Shown here in pieces: positions 42,577 through 50,657 of a stretch of 64,000 bases of DNA. How positions within the stretch are numbered: position 1 is the stretch's first letter; every line of letters starts with the position of its first letter. The notes beneath the pieces are model-generated. The model was not told the DNA's origin. It did not search any database and saw nothing but the letters and a program-made list of their open reading frames with translations. Both the position numbers and the translations under genes were made by a program. The stretch covers positions 33,639 to 97,638 of the forward strand of contig PMFN01000005.1 of NCBI GenBank assembly GCA_003155135.1, in the 5' to 3' direction. Source of the DNA: Acidimicrobiaceae bacterium. GTDB taxonomy: Bacteria > Actinomycetota > Acidimicrobiia > Acidimicrobiales > RAAP-2.

Positions 42577-43695
42577 ATGATCACGCTCGAGCGGATCTCG
42601 AAGAGCTACGGGCCCGACAACATGGCGGTGGCCGAGCTCAGCCTCGAGGTGGGTGACGGCGAGCTGGCCGTGCTCGTCGGCCCGTCGGGATGCGGCAAGA
42701 CCACGACGCTGCGGATGATCAACCGGCTCATCGAACCGACCTCTGGCCGCATCCTCATCAACGGTGAGAACGTGCTGGACCAGAATCCGGTCCACATGCG
42801 ACGCGGCATCGGCTACGTCATCCAGCAGGGCGGCCTCTTCCCGCACCGGCGCATCTTCGACAACGTGGCGACCGTCCCGCGGTTGCTCGGCTGGGACAGC
42901 GGGCGCGTGGAGCGCCGGGTGAACGAGTTGCTGGAACTGGTGGGGCTCGACCCTGCGAGCTACGGGCGGCGCTTCCCCCATGAGCTCTCCGGCGGTGAGC
43001 GCCAGCGCGTCGGCGTGGCGCGCGCCCTCGGGGCCGATCCTCCTGTGCTGTTGATGGACGAGCCGTTCGGCGCGGTCGACCCGGTGACCCGGGGGCGCCT
43101 CCAGAATCAGTTCCTCGAGCTCCAGCACGAGCTCAAGAAGTCGATCGTCTTCGTCACCCACGACATCGAGGAGGCGGCCAAGCTGGGGGATCGCATCGCC
43201 GTGCTCTCCACCGGCGGTGTGCTCGAACAGTACGACACGCCCGCCGAGGTGCTGGGCCGACCCGCCACCCCGTTCGTGGCGGACTTCGTGGGGTCGGACC
43301 GCGGAGTGCGCCGGCTGGCCGTGGTCAAGATCGAGGAGGGCGACCTGGCCGAACCCCCCGGCGTGAGCCCCGACACCACCATGGCCGAGGCACGCGCCAA
43401 GGGCGAGGCGATGGATGCCAAGTGGGCGGTCGTGGTCGATGGCGACCGCTCGCTCGTCGGCTGGGTGTCGCTCGAGCCGGGCGTCGACGGCCCGGTCGGG
43501 CCCCACGTGAAGAAGTTTGCAGTCCAGGTGCCGCTCGGCACGACCCTGCGCGCCGCTCTGGGCGAGATGCTCCAGCACGACGTGCGCTGGGTCCCGGTGG
43601 TCGACGAGGAGGACCGTTACCTCGGCGTCCTCACCCCGAACCGGCTGCACGCCGCCATGCGCCGCTCGGTCGGTGGCACGCCGGTCGAGTCCTGA
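42577..43695 (+). CDS. Betaine/choline ABC transporter ATPase with CBS region
   Basis: A 372-residue OpuCA-type ATPase. Walker A is GPSGCGKTT, the signature LSGGERQRVGVARAL, Walker B LLMDEPF with the D-loop GAVDP, and the H-loop VTHDIEEA. The C-terminal 120 residues (about 255-365) form a CBS-like regulatory tandem (DKWAVVVDGDRSLVGWV and RWVPVVDEEDRYLGVLT), which in OpuA senses ionic strength or c-di-AMP. A TAACGT -10 element lies nine bases before the ATG. Diverges from DUF1254 and serves the permeases at 39.7-41.1 kb. Confidence 0.92.
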   Translation: MITLERISKSYGPDNMAVAELSLEVGDGELAVLVGPSGCGKTTTLRMINRLIEPTSGRILINGENVLDQNPVHMRRGIGYVIQQGGLFPHRRIFDNVATVPRLLGWDSGRVERRVNELLELVGLDPASYGRRFPHELSGGERQRVGVARALGADPPVLLMDEPFGAVDPVTRGRLQNQFLELQHELKKSIVFVTHDIEEAAKLGDRIAVLSTGGVLEQYDTPAEVLGRPATPFVADFVGSDRGVRRLAVVKIEEGDLAEPPGVSPDTTMAEARAKGEAMDAKWAVVVDGDRSLVGWVSLEPGVDGPVGPHVKKFAVQVPLGTTLRAALGEMLQHDVRWVPVVDEEDRYLGVLTPNRLHAAMRRSVGGTPVES

Positions 43696-43709
43696 GCGGG
43701 ATCGAGGCA

Positions 43710-44528
43710 ATGGCACTCGTCGAGGCGGGACGGTTCACGCGGCGCGGCGGCATCGAGCTGCTCGAGTGGCCGAGCCTCGGCGCGGGCGTGGAGGTGGTGG
43801 CCACCACCCGGGCGGGAGGGGTCAGCGTGGGGCCCTATGCCACCATGAACCTCGGCCTGCACGTGGGCGACCGCCATGCGTCGGTCGTGGAGAACCGACG
43901 GCGGGCGGCGGGGGCGCTCGACGCGGCCCTCTCCGACCTCGTCTTCGTCAACCAGGTCCACTCCAACGCAGTGGCGGTGGTCCGGGCGGGCGACGCCGGC
44001 CGCGGTGCCGAGAGCGTCGAGTCGTGCCTCGCCGCCGCCGACGCCATGGTGACCACCTCTCGATCGGTGGTGCTCGCCGTCCTGAGTGCCGACTGCGTCC
44101 CAGTGGTTCTCGTCGACCCGGTCGCCGGTGTGCTTGGTTGCGCCCACGCGGGGTGGCGCGGGACGGTGGCCGGGGTGGCCGCCGCCACCGTGCACGCCAT
44201 GGAGGAACTCGGGGCACGACCGGACCGGCTGCTCGGTGCCTTCGGGCCCGCCATCGACCGGGGGAGGTACCAGGTGGGCCCCGAGGTCGCCGCCCTCGTC
44301 GTCGAGTGCCTGCCAAGGTGCCACGGTGACGTGCTCGCTCCCGACGGCACCGGGCGCTGGCTCTTCGATCTCGTGGCGGCGAACCGGGCCATCCTCGCCG
44401 AGGTCGGTGTGCGGGATTCCCACCTGGCCGGCTCGCCGGTGGGTACGGGCGGGGGTGGGCCGTTCTTCAGCGACCGCGACGTGCGGCCCTGCGGCCGCCA
44501 GGGGCTGCTGGCGAGGCTCACCGCCTGA
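43710..44528 (+). CDS. pgeF: Peptidoglycan editing factor PgeF / laccase-domain protein (YfiH)
   Basis: A 272-residue multicopper-fold protein of the YfiH family. It has VFVNQVHSNAVAVV, the metal-site VLSADCVPVVLVD and CAHAGWRGTVAG (Cys/His ligands). In E. coli the protein removes L-serine-containing errors from UDP-MurNAc; other members show purine-nucleoside phosphorylase or laccase activity. In most actinobacteria it sits near ftsZ; here it precedes murL and murD2, which fits an editing role on UDP-MurNAc peptides. The ATG at 43710 has a GAGG site and is 14 bases after the ATPase stop. Confidence 0.88.
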   Translation: MALVEAGRFTRRGGIELLEWPSLGAGVEVVATTRAGGVSVGPYATMNLGLHVGDRHASVVENRRRAAGALDAALSDLVFVNQVHSNAVAVVRAGDAGRGAESVESCLAAADAMVTTSRSVVLAVLSADCVPVVLVDPVAGVLGCAHAGWRGTVAGVAAATVHAMEELGARPDRLLGAFGPAIDRGRYQVGPEVAALVVECLPRCHGDVLAPDGTGRWLFDLVAANRAILAEVGVRDSHLAGSPVGTGGGGPFFSDRDVRPCGRQGLLARLTA

Positions 44529-44607
44529 CCGCTGGCTCCACGCCTCTCGCCGCCGCCCGGCAGTGGCGCCCATAGCATGGAGCGTCCACCGGCCGGAAGT
44601 TGCCCTC

Positions 44608-45939
44608 ATGACCACGTCGTCGGACCCGATCCGATTCGAGTACGAGCACCATCACCTCGATGCCGGCACCGGCGTCGTGACCTGCTCCTATGTCCTCGGC
44701 TCCCGCCGGTTCGTCGAGGAGGTCCGGCTCACCCCGGGTCCCGGACTCGACACCGCGGCAGCGCGCGCCGCGGCACGGCTCGTCTTTTTGGCGGCGGGCA
44801 TCTCGTACTACAAGACCGCCGCCCCGCCGGTCATCGATTTCGGGGCAACACCCACCACCCCGGCCGAACGAGACTGGCTGCGCGCCTTCTATCTCGACGG
44901 CCTCGGCGAGTTCGCCTACCGCAACGGCATCGACCTGAGCGGGCTCACCTTCGAGGGACCGCTCGCCGAGCCGCACGCCGTCGAGTTCGAGCCGGCCGGT
45001 GGTTCCCCCCTCGTGCCCTTCGGCGGCGGGATCGACTCGATCGTCACCACCGAGGAGGTCCGCCGGCACCACCCCGGCACCGCCCTGTTCGTCGTGAGCC
45101 GCCGGGGTGACCACTTCGATGCCATCGAGCGGCCCCTGGCGGTGACGGGCCTGCCGGTGGTGCGCGCCGAGCGGGCGCTCGACCCCCAGGTGCTCGACCG
45201 GGGTGCGGGGTTCTTGAACGGGCACGTGCCGGTCACCGGGATCCTCTCCGCCATCGCCGTCACGGCCGCCGTCGCCACTGGCCGGGACGCGGTGGTCATG
45301 TCCAACGAGTGGTCGGCGTCGTCCCCCAACCTGGAGGTAGGTGGTCGAGCCGTCAATCACCAGTACTCGAAGAGCCTCGACTTCGAGGCGCGCTTCGCCC
45401 GCGTGCTCGAGGAGAACCTGGGCGGGCGCTTCACCTATTTCTCGCTCCTGCGCTCCAAGAGCGAGCTGTGGGTGGCCGAGCGCTTCGCCCGCCTAGCCGA
45501 GTACCACCCGGTCTTCCGTAGCTGCAACCGCGCTTTTTCGATCGACCCGGCGCGCCGACTCGACCACTGGTGCGGTGAGTGCGACAAGTGCTGCTTCATC
45601 GACCTCGTGCTCGCGCCGTTCCTCGAGCCCGCCGCATTGCGGCACATCTTCGACGGCAACGAGCCGCTCGAGAACAGCTCGCTCGAGCACCGCTTCGCCA
45701 CACTGCTCGGGATCTCCGAGTCCGACAAGCCGTTCGAGTGCGTCGGCGATGTGGGTGAGTGCCGTGCGGCGCTCACCCTGACGGCGGAGCGGCCCGACCG
45801 CGCCGGCGAGCCGGTCCTCTCGAAGCTGCGCGCTGCGCTGGCCCGGGTGGTGGGCGACATGGGGGCGCCCACGTCGTCGTACTTCGAGCCGCTCGGGACC
45901 GACCGGGTCCCCCCCGGCTACCGCCCGGACCCCACATGA
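44608..45939 (+). CDS. murL: UDP-MurNAc-L-Ala-L-Glu epimerase
   Basis: A 443-residue MurL, which epimerises the L-Glu of UDP-MurNAc-L-Ala-L-Glu to D-Glu in an ATP-dependent reaction. The body has a PP-loop-like VPFGGGIDSIVTTEE (about 137-151), MSNEWSASSPNLEVGGRAVNHQYSKSLDFE (about 232) and a C-terminal zinc-like cluster HWCGECDKCCFIDL (about 322). This resembles QueC-type ATP pyrophosphatases and known MurL. It is directly followed by murD2 with an ATGA overlap, the same pair described in Xanthomonas. Assignment rests on motif layout and the partner gene. Confidence 0.85.
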   Translation: MTTSSDPIRFEYEHHHLDAGTGVVTCSYVLGSRRFVEEVRLTPGPGLDTAAARAAARLVFLAAGISYYKTAAPPVIDFGATPTTPAERDWLRAFYLDGLGEFAYRNGIDLSGLTFEGPLAEPHAVEFEPAGGSPLVPFGGGIDSIVTTEEVRRHHPGTALFVVSRRGDHFDAIERPLAVTGLPVVRAERALDPQVLDRGAGFLNGHVPVTGILSAIAVTAAVATGRDAVVMSNEWSASSPNLEVGGRAVNHQYSKSLDFEARFARVLEENLGGRFTYFSLLRSKSELWVAERFARLAEYHPVFRSCNRAFSIDPARRLDHWCGECDKCCFIDLVLAPFLEPAALRHIFDGNEPLENSSLEHRFATLLGISESDKPFECVGDVGECRAALTLTAERPDRAGEPVLSKLRAALARVVGDMGAPTSSYFEPLGTDRVPPGYRPDPT

Positions 45940-47294
45940 GCCCCCGGCCACGGCTGTCGTGGTCGGACCTGCGCGGTGCTCGACTTGCCGTGTGGGGCCT
46001 CGGCGTCGAGGGCGAGGCGACACTCCGCCGACTGGGCGCGCTCGGTATCGACGCCGTGCTCGTCGACGACAGCCCCGGCGCACCGCGCCCCGACGGCCGC
46101 GAGGTGCTCGCCACCGACGCCGGCGGGCTCGAGGCCCTCCTCGGCGTCGAGGTGGTGATCAAAGCCCCGGGGATCAGCCGCTACCGCGACGACGTCGCCG
46201 AGCTGGAGCGCCGCGGGGTGGCTGTCGCCGGTGGCCTCGGCCTCTGGCTCGAAGAGGTGGACCGCGACCGGGTGGTCTGCGTCACGGGGACCAAGGGCAA
46301 GAGCACCACCACGGCCATCGCCGGCCACCTTCTCGCGAGCTTCGGCGTCTCGACGGTGCTCGGGGGGAACATCGGCCAGCCGCCGTGGGACCCGGGGGTC
46401 GATGCCGACCCCGACGCCTGGGTGATCGAGACCTCGAGCTTCCAGGCGACCGACGTCGCCTCGTCGCCCCCGCTCGTGGTCGTGACCTCCCTCTCACCCG
46501 ACCATCTCGACTGGCACGGGGACGCCGAGCACTACGTGGCCGACAAGCTCTCGCTGTGCACGCGGCCGGGAGCGGTGCTGACGGTGGCCAACGGTGACAG
46601 CGCGGAGCTCCGCCGCCATGCCGCGCTCCTCGGCCCCGAGGTGCGCTGGGTCGGGCTCGACCAGGCGGGTGGCTGGAGCACGGGGCTCGGGCTGGCCGGG
46701 GAGCACAATCGGCGCAATGCCGAGCTCGCCCGCCATATCCTCGAGCACTTCGGCGTGCGGGCGAACGACGAGGAGCTCGCCAGCGCCACGGCCGGGTTCG
46801 TGCCGTTGGAGAGCCGCCTGCGAACAATCGGCGAGGTCGACGGCGTGCGCTTCGTCGACGACAGCCTCTCGACGAACGTGCTCCCGACGCTCGCCGCGCT
46901 CGACACCTTTGCGAACGAGCGAGTCGCGCTGCTCGTCGGCGGCCACGACCGGGGAATCGACTACGCGCCGCTCGCCGAGGCTCTGGCGGAGCGGACAGCC
47001 GAAACTTTAGTGGTCGCCATGCCGGCGAGCGGCGTGCGCATCGCCGCCGAGGTGCGCGACCGCGCCCCCGCCCACGTGGCGGTGATCGAAACCCTTGGGC
47101 TCGATGATGCCGTGGACCGGGCATTCTCGTGGGCCCGCCCGGGCGGGATCGTGCTGCTCTCGCCGGCCGCCCCGTCCTTCGGCCAGTTCCACGACTACCG
47201 GGAGCGCTCGGCGGCCTTCGCGGCCGCCGCCGGGCGCTGTGCACCCGGTGCCGGGCCGGTCGCCGCACAGTCGGGTAACGGGTCCGCCAGCTGA
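45936..47294 (+). CDS. murD2: UDP-MurNAc-L-Ala:L-glutamate ligase MurD2
   Basis: A 452-residue Mur ligase that adds L-glutamate rather than D-glutamate to UDP-MurNAc-L-Ala. The N-terminal UDP-binding GLGVEGEATLRRL, the ATP P-loop VTGTKGKSTTTAIAGHLL (about 118-125), the VIETSSFQ and SPDHLDWHG motifs, RLRTIGEVDGVRFVDDS (third domain) and LLVGGHDRGIDYAPL identify the Mur family. It starts within the murL stop (ATGA). The last 20 residues look like a non-conserved tail, read into sequence preceding the pseudogene. Confidence 0.87.
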   Translation: MSPRPRLSWSDLRGARLAVWGLGVEGEATLRRLGALGIDAVLVDDSPGAPRPDGREVLATDAGGLEALLGVEVVIKAPGISRYRDDVAELERRGVAVAGGLGLWLEEVDRDRVVCVTGTKGKSTTTAIAGHLLASFGVSTVLGGNIGQPPWDPGVDADPDAWVIETSSFQATDVASSPPLVVVTSLSPDHLDWHGDAEHYVADKLSLCTRPGAVLTVANGDSAELRRHAALLGPEVRWVGLDQAGGWSTGLGLAGEHNRRNAELARHILEHFGVRANDEELASATAGFVPLESRLRTIGEVDGVRFVDDSLSTNVLPTLAALDTFANERVALLVGGHDRGIDYAPLAEALAERTAETLVVAMPASGVRIAAEVRDRAPAHVAVIETLGLDDAVDRAFSWARPGGIVLLSPAAPSFGQFHDYRERSAAFAAAAGRCAPGAGPVAAQSGNGSAS

Positions 47295-47302
47295 ACGGGC
47301 GG

Positions 47303-47603
47303 GGTCACCCGGCACTGCTCCTCCAGCTTGGCGTCCCCATGGCGAGGGTGCGGCAGGACTATCTGGCGTCGAACACCTACGTCCTGCCGTAGTGCAAGCC
47401 GGCTGTTGCGAGCTACGTCTCGGAGGGAGGCAGCGCTGCGGTGATCCTGGCGGTGCTCGGCGTACGGCCCTCGTGCCCTGCAGGCCTCGGTCAGCTCCAT
47501 GAACCAGCACTTCGGGTCGGTGCAGGCGTACTTCACGAAGGGCCTCGGCCTGAGCGCCGCCACCGCCTCGGCCCTCAGGCACCAGCTGCTCGAGGGTGCG
47601 CGG
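47303..47603 (+). pseudogene. Remnant of a tyrosine phosphatase (C-terminal part)
   Basis: The 317 bases between murD2 and the FAD oxidase contain no intact gene but carry a decayed tyrosine/serine phosphatase of the bacterial PtpB type. Reading on the plus strand gives ALLLQLGVPMARVRQDYLASNTYVLP, then a stop at 47390-47392, then KPAVASYVSEGG and VILAVLGVRP; after an apparent one-base insertion near 47475 the next frame gives LQASVSSMNQHFGSVQAYFTKGLGL and ALRHQLLEG, the family's C-terminal helix. The catalytic HCxxGKDRTG part is gone. Two disruptions and a missing 5' half mark it as a pseudogene. Confidence 0.7.
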
Positions 47604-47611
47604 GCCGATCG

Positions 47612-48979
47612 CTACGGCGCCGGGAGCAGGACGCCCGGGTTGCAGATGCCCGCCGGGTCGAGGGCGCGCTTGAGCGCCCTGAAGGCCTCGAGCTCGGCCG
47701 GGCTCCGGTTGAGTGCCAACCACGACCGCTTCTGGGCCCCGATGCCGTGCTCGGCCGAGATGCTCCCCCCGAGCTCGGCCACACGGGTGAGGACCGCCTC
47801 GTCGACCGCCGGGTCGTCGGGCCCGATGCCCGTCACATTCACGTGCACGTTGCCGTCGGCCACGTGACCGAACAGCCAGGTGGCCGCGTGAGGGGCCACG
47901 CCGGCAACGACCGCGGGAGCCTCCTCGCAGAAGGCGGCGAGGAGCGAGGCGGGGAGCGTCACGTCGAGCTTGTGCGGCTGGCCGAGCGTCTGGATGGCCT
48001 CGGTGTGCGCATCGCGGTAGTGCCAGAGCCCGGCCATCGCCCTCGGTTCGACGGCCACCGCGACGTCGGCGACCCCGTCCAGCGCGGCGATGCCGGCCGC
48101 CAGGCCGGCGGAGGGGTCCTCGGCGCCTGAGGCCTCGACCAGGAGGTAGGCGCGGTGGGCGGCCGCAAACGGCGGTGCCGAACCGGTGGCCCGGCAGACG
48201 AGGGCAAGACCGGCGTCGAAGAACAACTCGGCCGCCGACAGCGACGCGACCTCCCGGCGCAGCAGTTGCCCGGCCGACACCGCTGCGGGCGTGGTTGCGA
48301 AGGCGAGCAGCGCGACGACGCGCTCGGCGGCGGGCGCCACGAGTGCGAGGCGTGCCGCGGTCACCACGCCGAGCGTCCCCTCGCTGCCGCAGAGCAGGCC
48401 CGCTAGGTCATAGCCCGTGTTGTCCTTGACGAGCCCGCCGAGGTGCGAGATGACCGAGCCGGTGCCGAGCACGGCCTCGATGCCGCGCAACTGGGCCCTC
48501 GTGTCGCCGTAGCGCAGGACCCGGAGGCCCCCGGCATTGGTGGCGACCGTCCCGCCGACCGTCGCCGAGTCCCGGCTGGCCAGGTCCACGCCGTAGGCCC
48601 AGCCCGCCGCCCTCGCGCTTGCCTGGAGGTCGCCCACGGTGACCCCCGCCCCGGCCGTGACTTGGCCGGCTGCGGCGTCGATCTCGCCGAGGGCGCGAAG
48701 CCGCCTCAGGCTGAGCACCAGCTCCCCCCTGAGGGGGACGCTCCCCCCGACGAGGCCGGTGTTGCCGCCCTGGGGGGTGACGGGCTGGCCCTCGTCAGCA
48801 CACAGCGACAGGACGGCTGCCACCTCCGCGGTGTCGGCCGGCCGCAGCACGGCCGCCGTGGTGCCGAGATAGCGACCCGTCCAGTCCCGCGTGTAGGAGG
48901 CGACGAGGTCGGGGTCGGTCAGCACGTGCTCGGCACCGAGCACATCGGCCAGGCCGCGCACGAAGCGGGACGCGTGCAT
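47612..48979 (-). CDS. FAD-linked oxidase (GlcD/D-2-hydroxyacid dehydrogenase type)
   Basis: A 455-residue flavoprotein of the VAO/PCMH family. The FAD domain has VTPQGGNTGLVGGSVP and GTVATNAGGLRVLRYG with the KDNTGYDLAGLLCGSEGTLGVVT segment; the C-terminal substrate cap ends with the conserved GHVADGNVHVN (metal-site histidines) and the SAEHGIGAQKRSWL motif. It oxidises a D-2-hydroxyacid such as D-lactate, glycolate or D-2-hydroxyglutarate; the exact substrate cannot be read. ATG 48979. Confidence 0.87.
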   Translation of the reverse strand: MHASRFVRGLADVLGAEHVLTDPDLVASYTRDWTGRYLGTTAAVLRPADTAEVAAVLSLCADEGQPVTPQGGNTGLVGGSVPLRGELVLSLRRLRALGEIDAAAGQVTAGAGVTVGDLQASARAAGWAYGVDLASRDSATVGGTVATNAGGLRVLRYGDTRAQLRGIEAVLGTGSVISHLGGLVKDNTGYDLAGLLCGSEGTLGVVTAARLALVAPAAERVVALLAFATTPAAVSAGQLLRREVASLSAAELFFDAGLALVCRATGSAPPFAAAHRAYLLVEASGAEDPSAGLAAGIAALDGVADVAVAVEPRAMAGLWHYRDAHTEAIQTLGQPHKLDVTLPASLLAAFCEEAPAVVAGVAPHAATWLFGHVADGNVHVNVTGIGPDDPAVDEAVLTRVAELGGSISAEHGIGAQKRSWLALNRSPAELEAFRALKRALDPAGICNPGVLLPAP

Positions 48980-49027
48980 GCACCGATCCTGCCAGGGCGG
49001 CCCGGCCCCGGCCGCACCAGCGGGGCG

Positions 49028-49585
49028 TCAGGCGCGCCGGGCGACCCGCTTGACCGTCTCGGTGGCCTGGTCGACCATCCCGGCGACCGCACCCACCACC
49101 AGGTTGGCCGGCGGCTCCTGGGGGCTGCGGGGGTGCGGCTTCGTCGGGGCGACCCGGCGGATGGCCTCGAGGTCGGCACCGAGCTCCGCGAGCCGCGTGC
49201 GGCCGAGTGCGGCCCGGACGGCAGGGAACAGCTGGCCCTCCTCCTCGCGCACGTGGTGGCGAACGTTCTCGATGAGCACGGTGACCTTGGCGCCGAAGCG
49301 TTCGTCGGCCGGGTCGAGCCCGTCGAGCTCGGAGAGCTCCCACTTCACGATGTGGTGCTCTTCCAGCGCCTCGAGGACCTCGTCGTTCGTCCCGCTCACC
49401 TCGGCGCGCACCGCCGGGTAGAAGACCTGCTCTTCGATCGCCGCGTGCACCGAGAGCTCCTCGATCATCGACTTGACGAGCCGCTTCTTCGTGACGGCTG
49501 CGTTCTCACCCGCCTTCTCGAAGGACTTGAACAGCTTTTCGACAGTGCGGTGGTCGTCCCGCAACAACGTGATGGCGTCGGCCAT
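49028..49585 (-). CDS. Hemerythrin HHE domain protein
   Basis: A 185-residue four-helix protein with hemerythrin iron ligands: LLRDDHRTVEKLF (first His), SVHAAIEEQVFYPAV, LEEHHIVKWEL, and VRHHVREEEGQLFP. Bacterial HHE proteins bind a di-iron centre and act in oxygen or nitric-oxide sensing and iron handling. The C-terminal 45 residues form a Pro-rich then short helical tail. ATG 49585 has AAGGAGA. It is divergent from the FrnE-like gene. Confidence 0.9.
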   Translation of the reverse strand: MADAITLLRDDHRTVEKLFKSFEKAGENAAVTKKRLVKSMIEELSVHAAIEEQVFYPAVRAEVSGTNDEVLEALEEHHIVKWELSELDGLDPADERFGAKVTVLIENVRHHVREEEGQLFPAVRAALGRTRLAELGADLEAIRRVAPTKPHPRSPQEPPANLVVGAVAGMVDQATETVKRVARRA

Positions 49586-49713
49586 GATGTCTCCTTGTGC
49601 TCGCTGGCCCGGAGTGGGCCGATGGCTGAGAGCTACCCTGCGCTTGGTCTTGCAAACGGCGTCGCGTGCTCCCCGGGGGGAATGCCGTGGGCTTCGGGAA
49701 GGTTGGACAAGGC

Positions 49714-50412
49714 ATGAAGGTTGCGATCTATTCCGATGTGGTGTGCCCGTGGTGCGCCATTGGCAAGCGCCGGTTCGAGTCGGCCATGAGCCGGTTCGAG
49801 CACGCCGACGAGGTCGAAGTCGAGTGGCGGGCGTTCGAGCTCGACCCGAATGCCCCTCGCCGCCGGGAGGGGGACTACGTCGGCCGGTTGGCGCGCAAGT
49901 ACGGCATCAGCCGTGAGCAGGCCGTTGCCGCCAACGAGAACCTGACGGCGATGGCCGCCGCCGAGGGACTCGAGTTCCACTTCGCCGACGCGAAGCCGGG
50001 CAACACCTTCGACGCCCACCGCCTCTTGCACTTCGCCCGCGGCCTCGGGCTGCAAGACGCGCTGAAAGAGCGCCTGTTCGTCGCCTACTTCACCGAGGGC
50101 GAGCCGATTGGCGAGCACGACACCCTGGTGCTGCTGGCCGCAGAGGTCGGCCTCGATCCGGTGGCGGTGCGAGAGGTGCTCGAGAGCGAGGCGTTCGCAG
50201 CCGAGGTGCGAGCCGACGAGGCAGACGCGCAGGAGCTCGGCGTGAGCGGCGTCCCCTTCTTCGTCGTCGACGGGCGCTTCGGCATCCCCGGCGCCCAGGA
50301 CGCCGACACGATTCTCGGGGTATTGAACCGGGCGTGGGACAGGGCGCACCCACTCACCGTCATCACCCCCGACGCCACGGTGGCCTGCGAGGGCGACAAC
50401 TGCACCGTGTGA
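49714..50412 (+). CDS. DsbA-family FrnE-like oxidoreductase
   Basis: A 232-residue thioredoxin-fold protein of the DsbA/FrnE family. It begins VAIYSDVVCPWCAIGKRRFE with the redox CPWC motif (about residues 10-13), has the all-helical insertion (about 60-150) and the cis-Pro loop SGVPFFVVDGRFGIPGAQ. Lacking a signal peptide, it is cytoplasmic like FrnE and is expected to act in disulfide exchange or oxidant resistance. ATG 49714 has a GGGAAGG site upstream. Confidence 0.9.
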   Translation: MKVAIYSDVVCPWCAIGKRRFESAMSRFEHADEVEVEWRAFELDPNAPRRREGDYVGRLARKYGISREQAVAANENLTAMAAAEGLEFHFADAKPGNTFDAHRLLHFARGLGLQDALKERLFVAYFTEGEPIGEHDTLVLLAAEVGLDPVAVREVLESEAFAAEVRADEADAQELGVSGVPFFVVDGRFGIPGAQDADTILGVLNRAWDRAHPLTVITPDATVACEGDNCTV

Positions 50413-50559
50413 GTGCGCTCGCGCCCGTGGCGGAGCCGTCTCGAACGTGGGTGCGCGAATCGTGGGTCCGAAGGCGTGCCGGGTCGCCGGTCTTCTGTCG
50501 GGCGGTCGTCGTCCACCTCGACTTCGCCACGACGCTCCCAGGAGCTGAGCGGTCCGGCC

Positions 50560-50594
50560 AAGGGCACCCCCCTCCCGCTCGATAGAGTGCCCTT
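50560..50594 (+). promoter_or_regulatory. Inverted repeat around crotonase promoter
   Basis: AAGGGCAC (50560-50567) and GTGCCCTT (50587-50594) form an 8-bp inverted repeat with a 19-base gap. The second arm overlaps a TAGAGT -10 element at 50583-50588, so a repressor bound here would block the promoter. A second hairpin (50607-50613 with 50624-50630) lies in the leader. Confidence 0.4.
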
Positions 50595-50657
50595 CGGTCG
50601 TGTGGACCGGGCCGGCACCCTCAGGCCCGGCACGCACCTTCGAGCAAGGAGGCCCCC

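Noticed and set aside
47499..47867. 122-residue plus-strand frame starting MNQHFGSVQ
   Set aside because: Its first 35 residues are the decayed phosphatase end; the remainder is antisense to the FAD oxidase gene.
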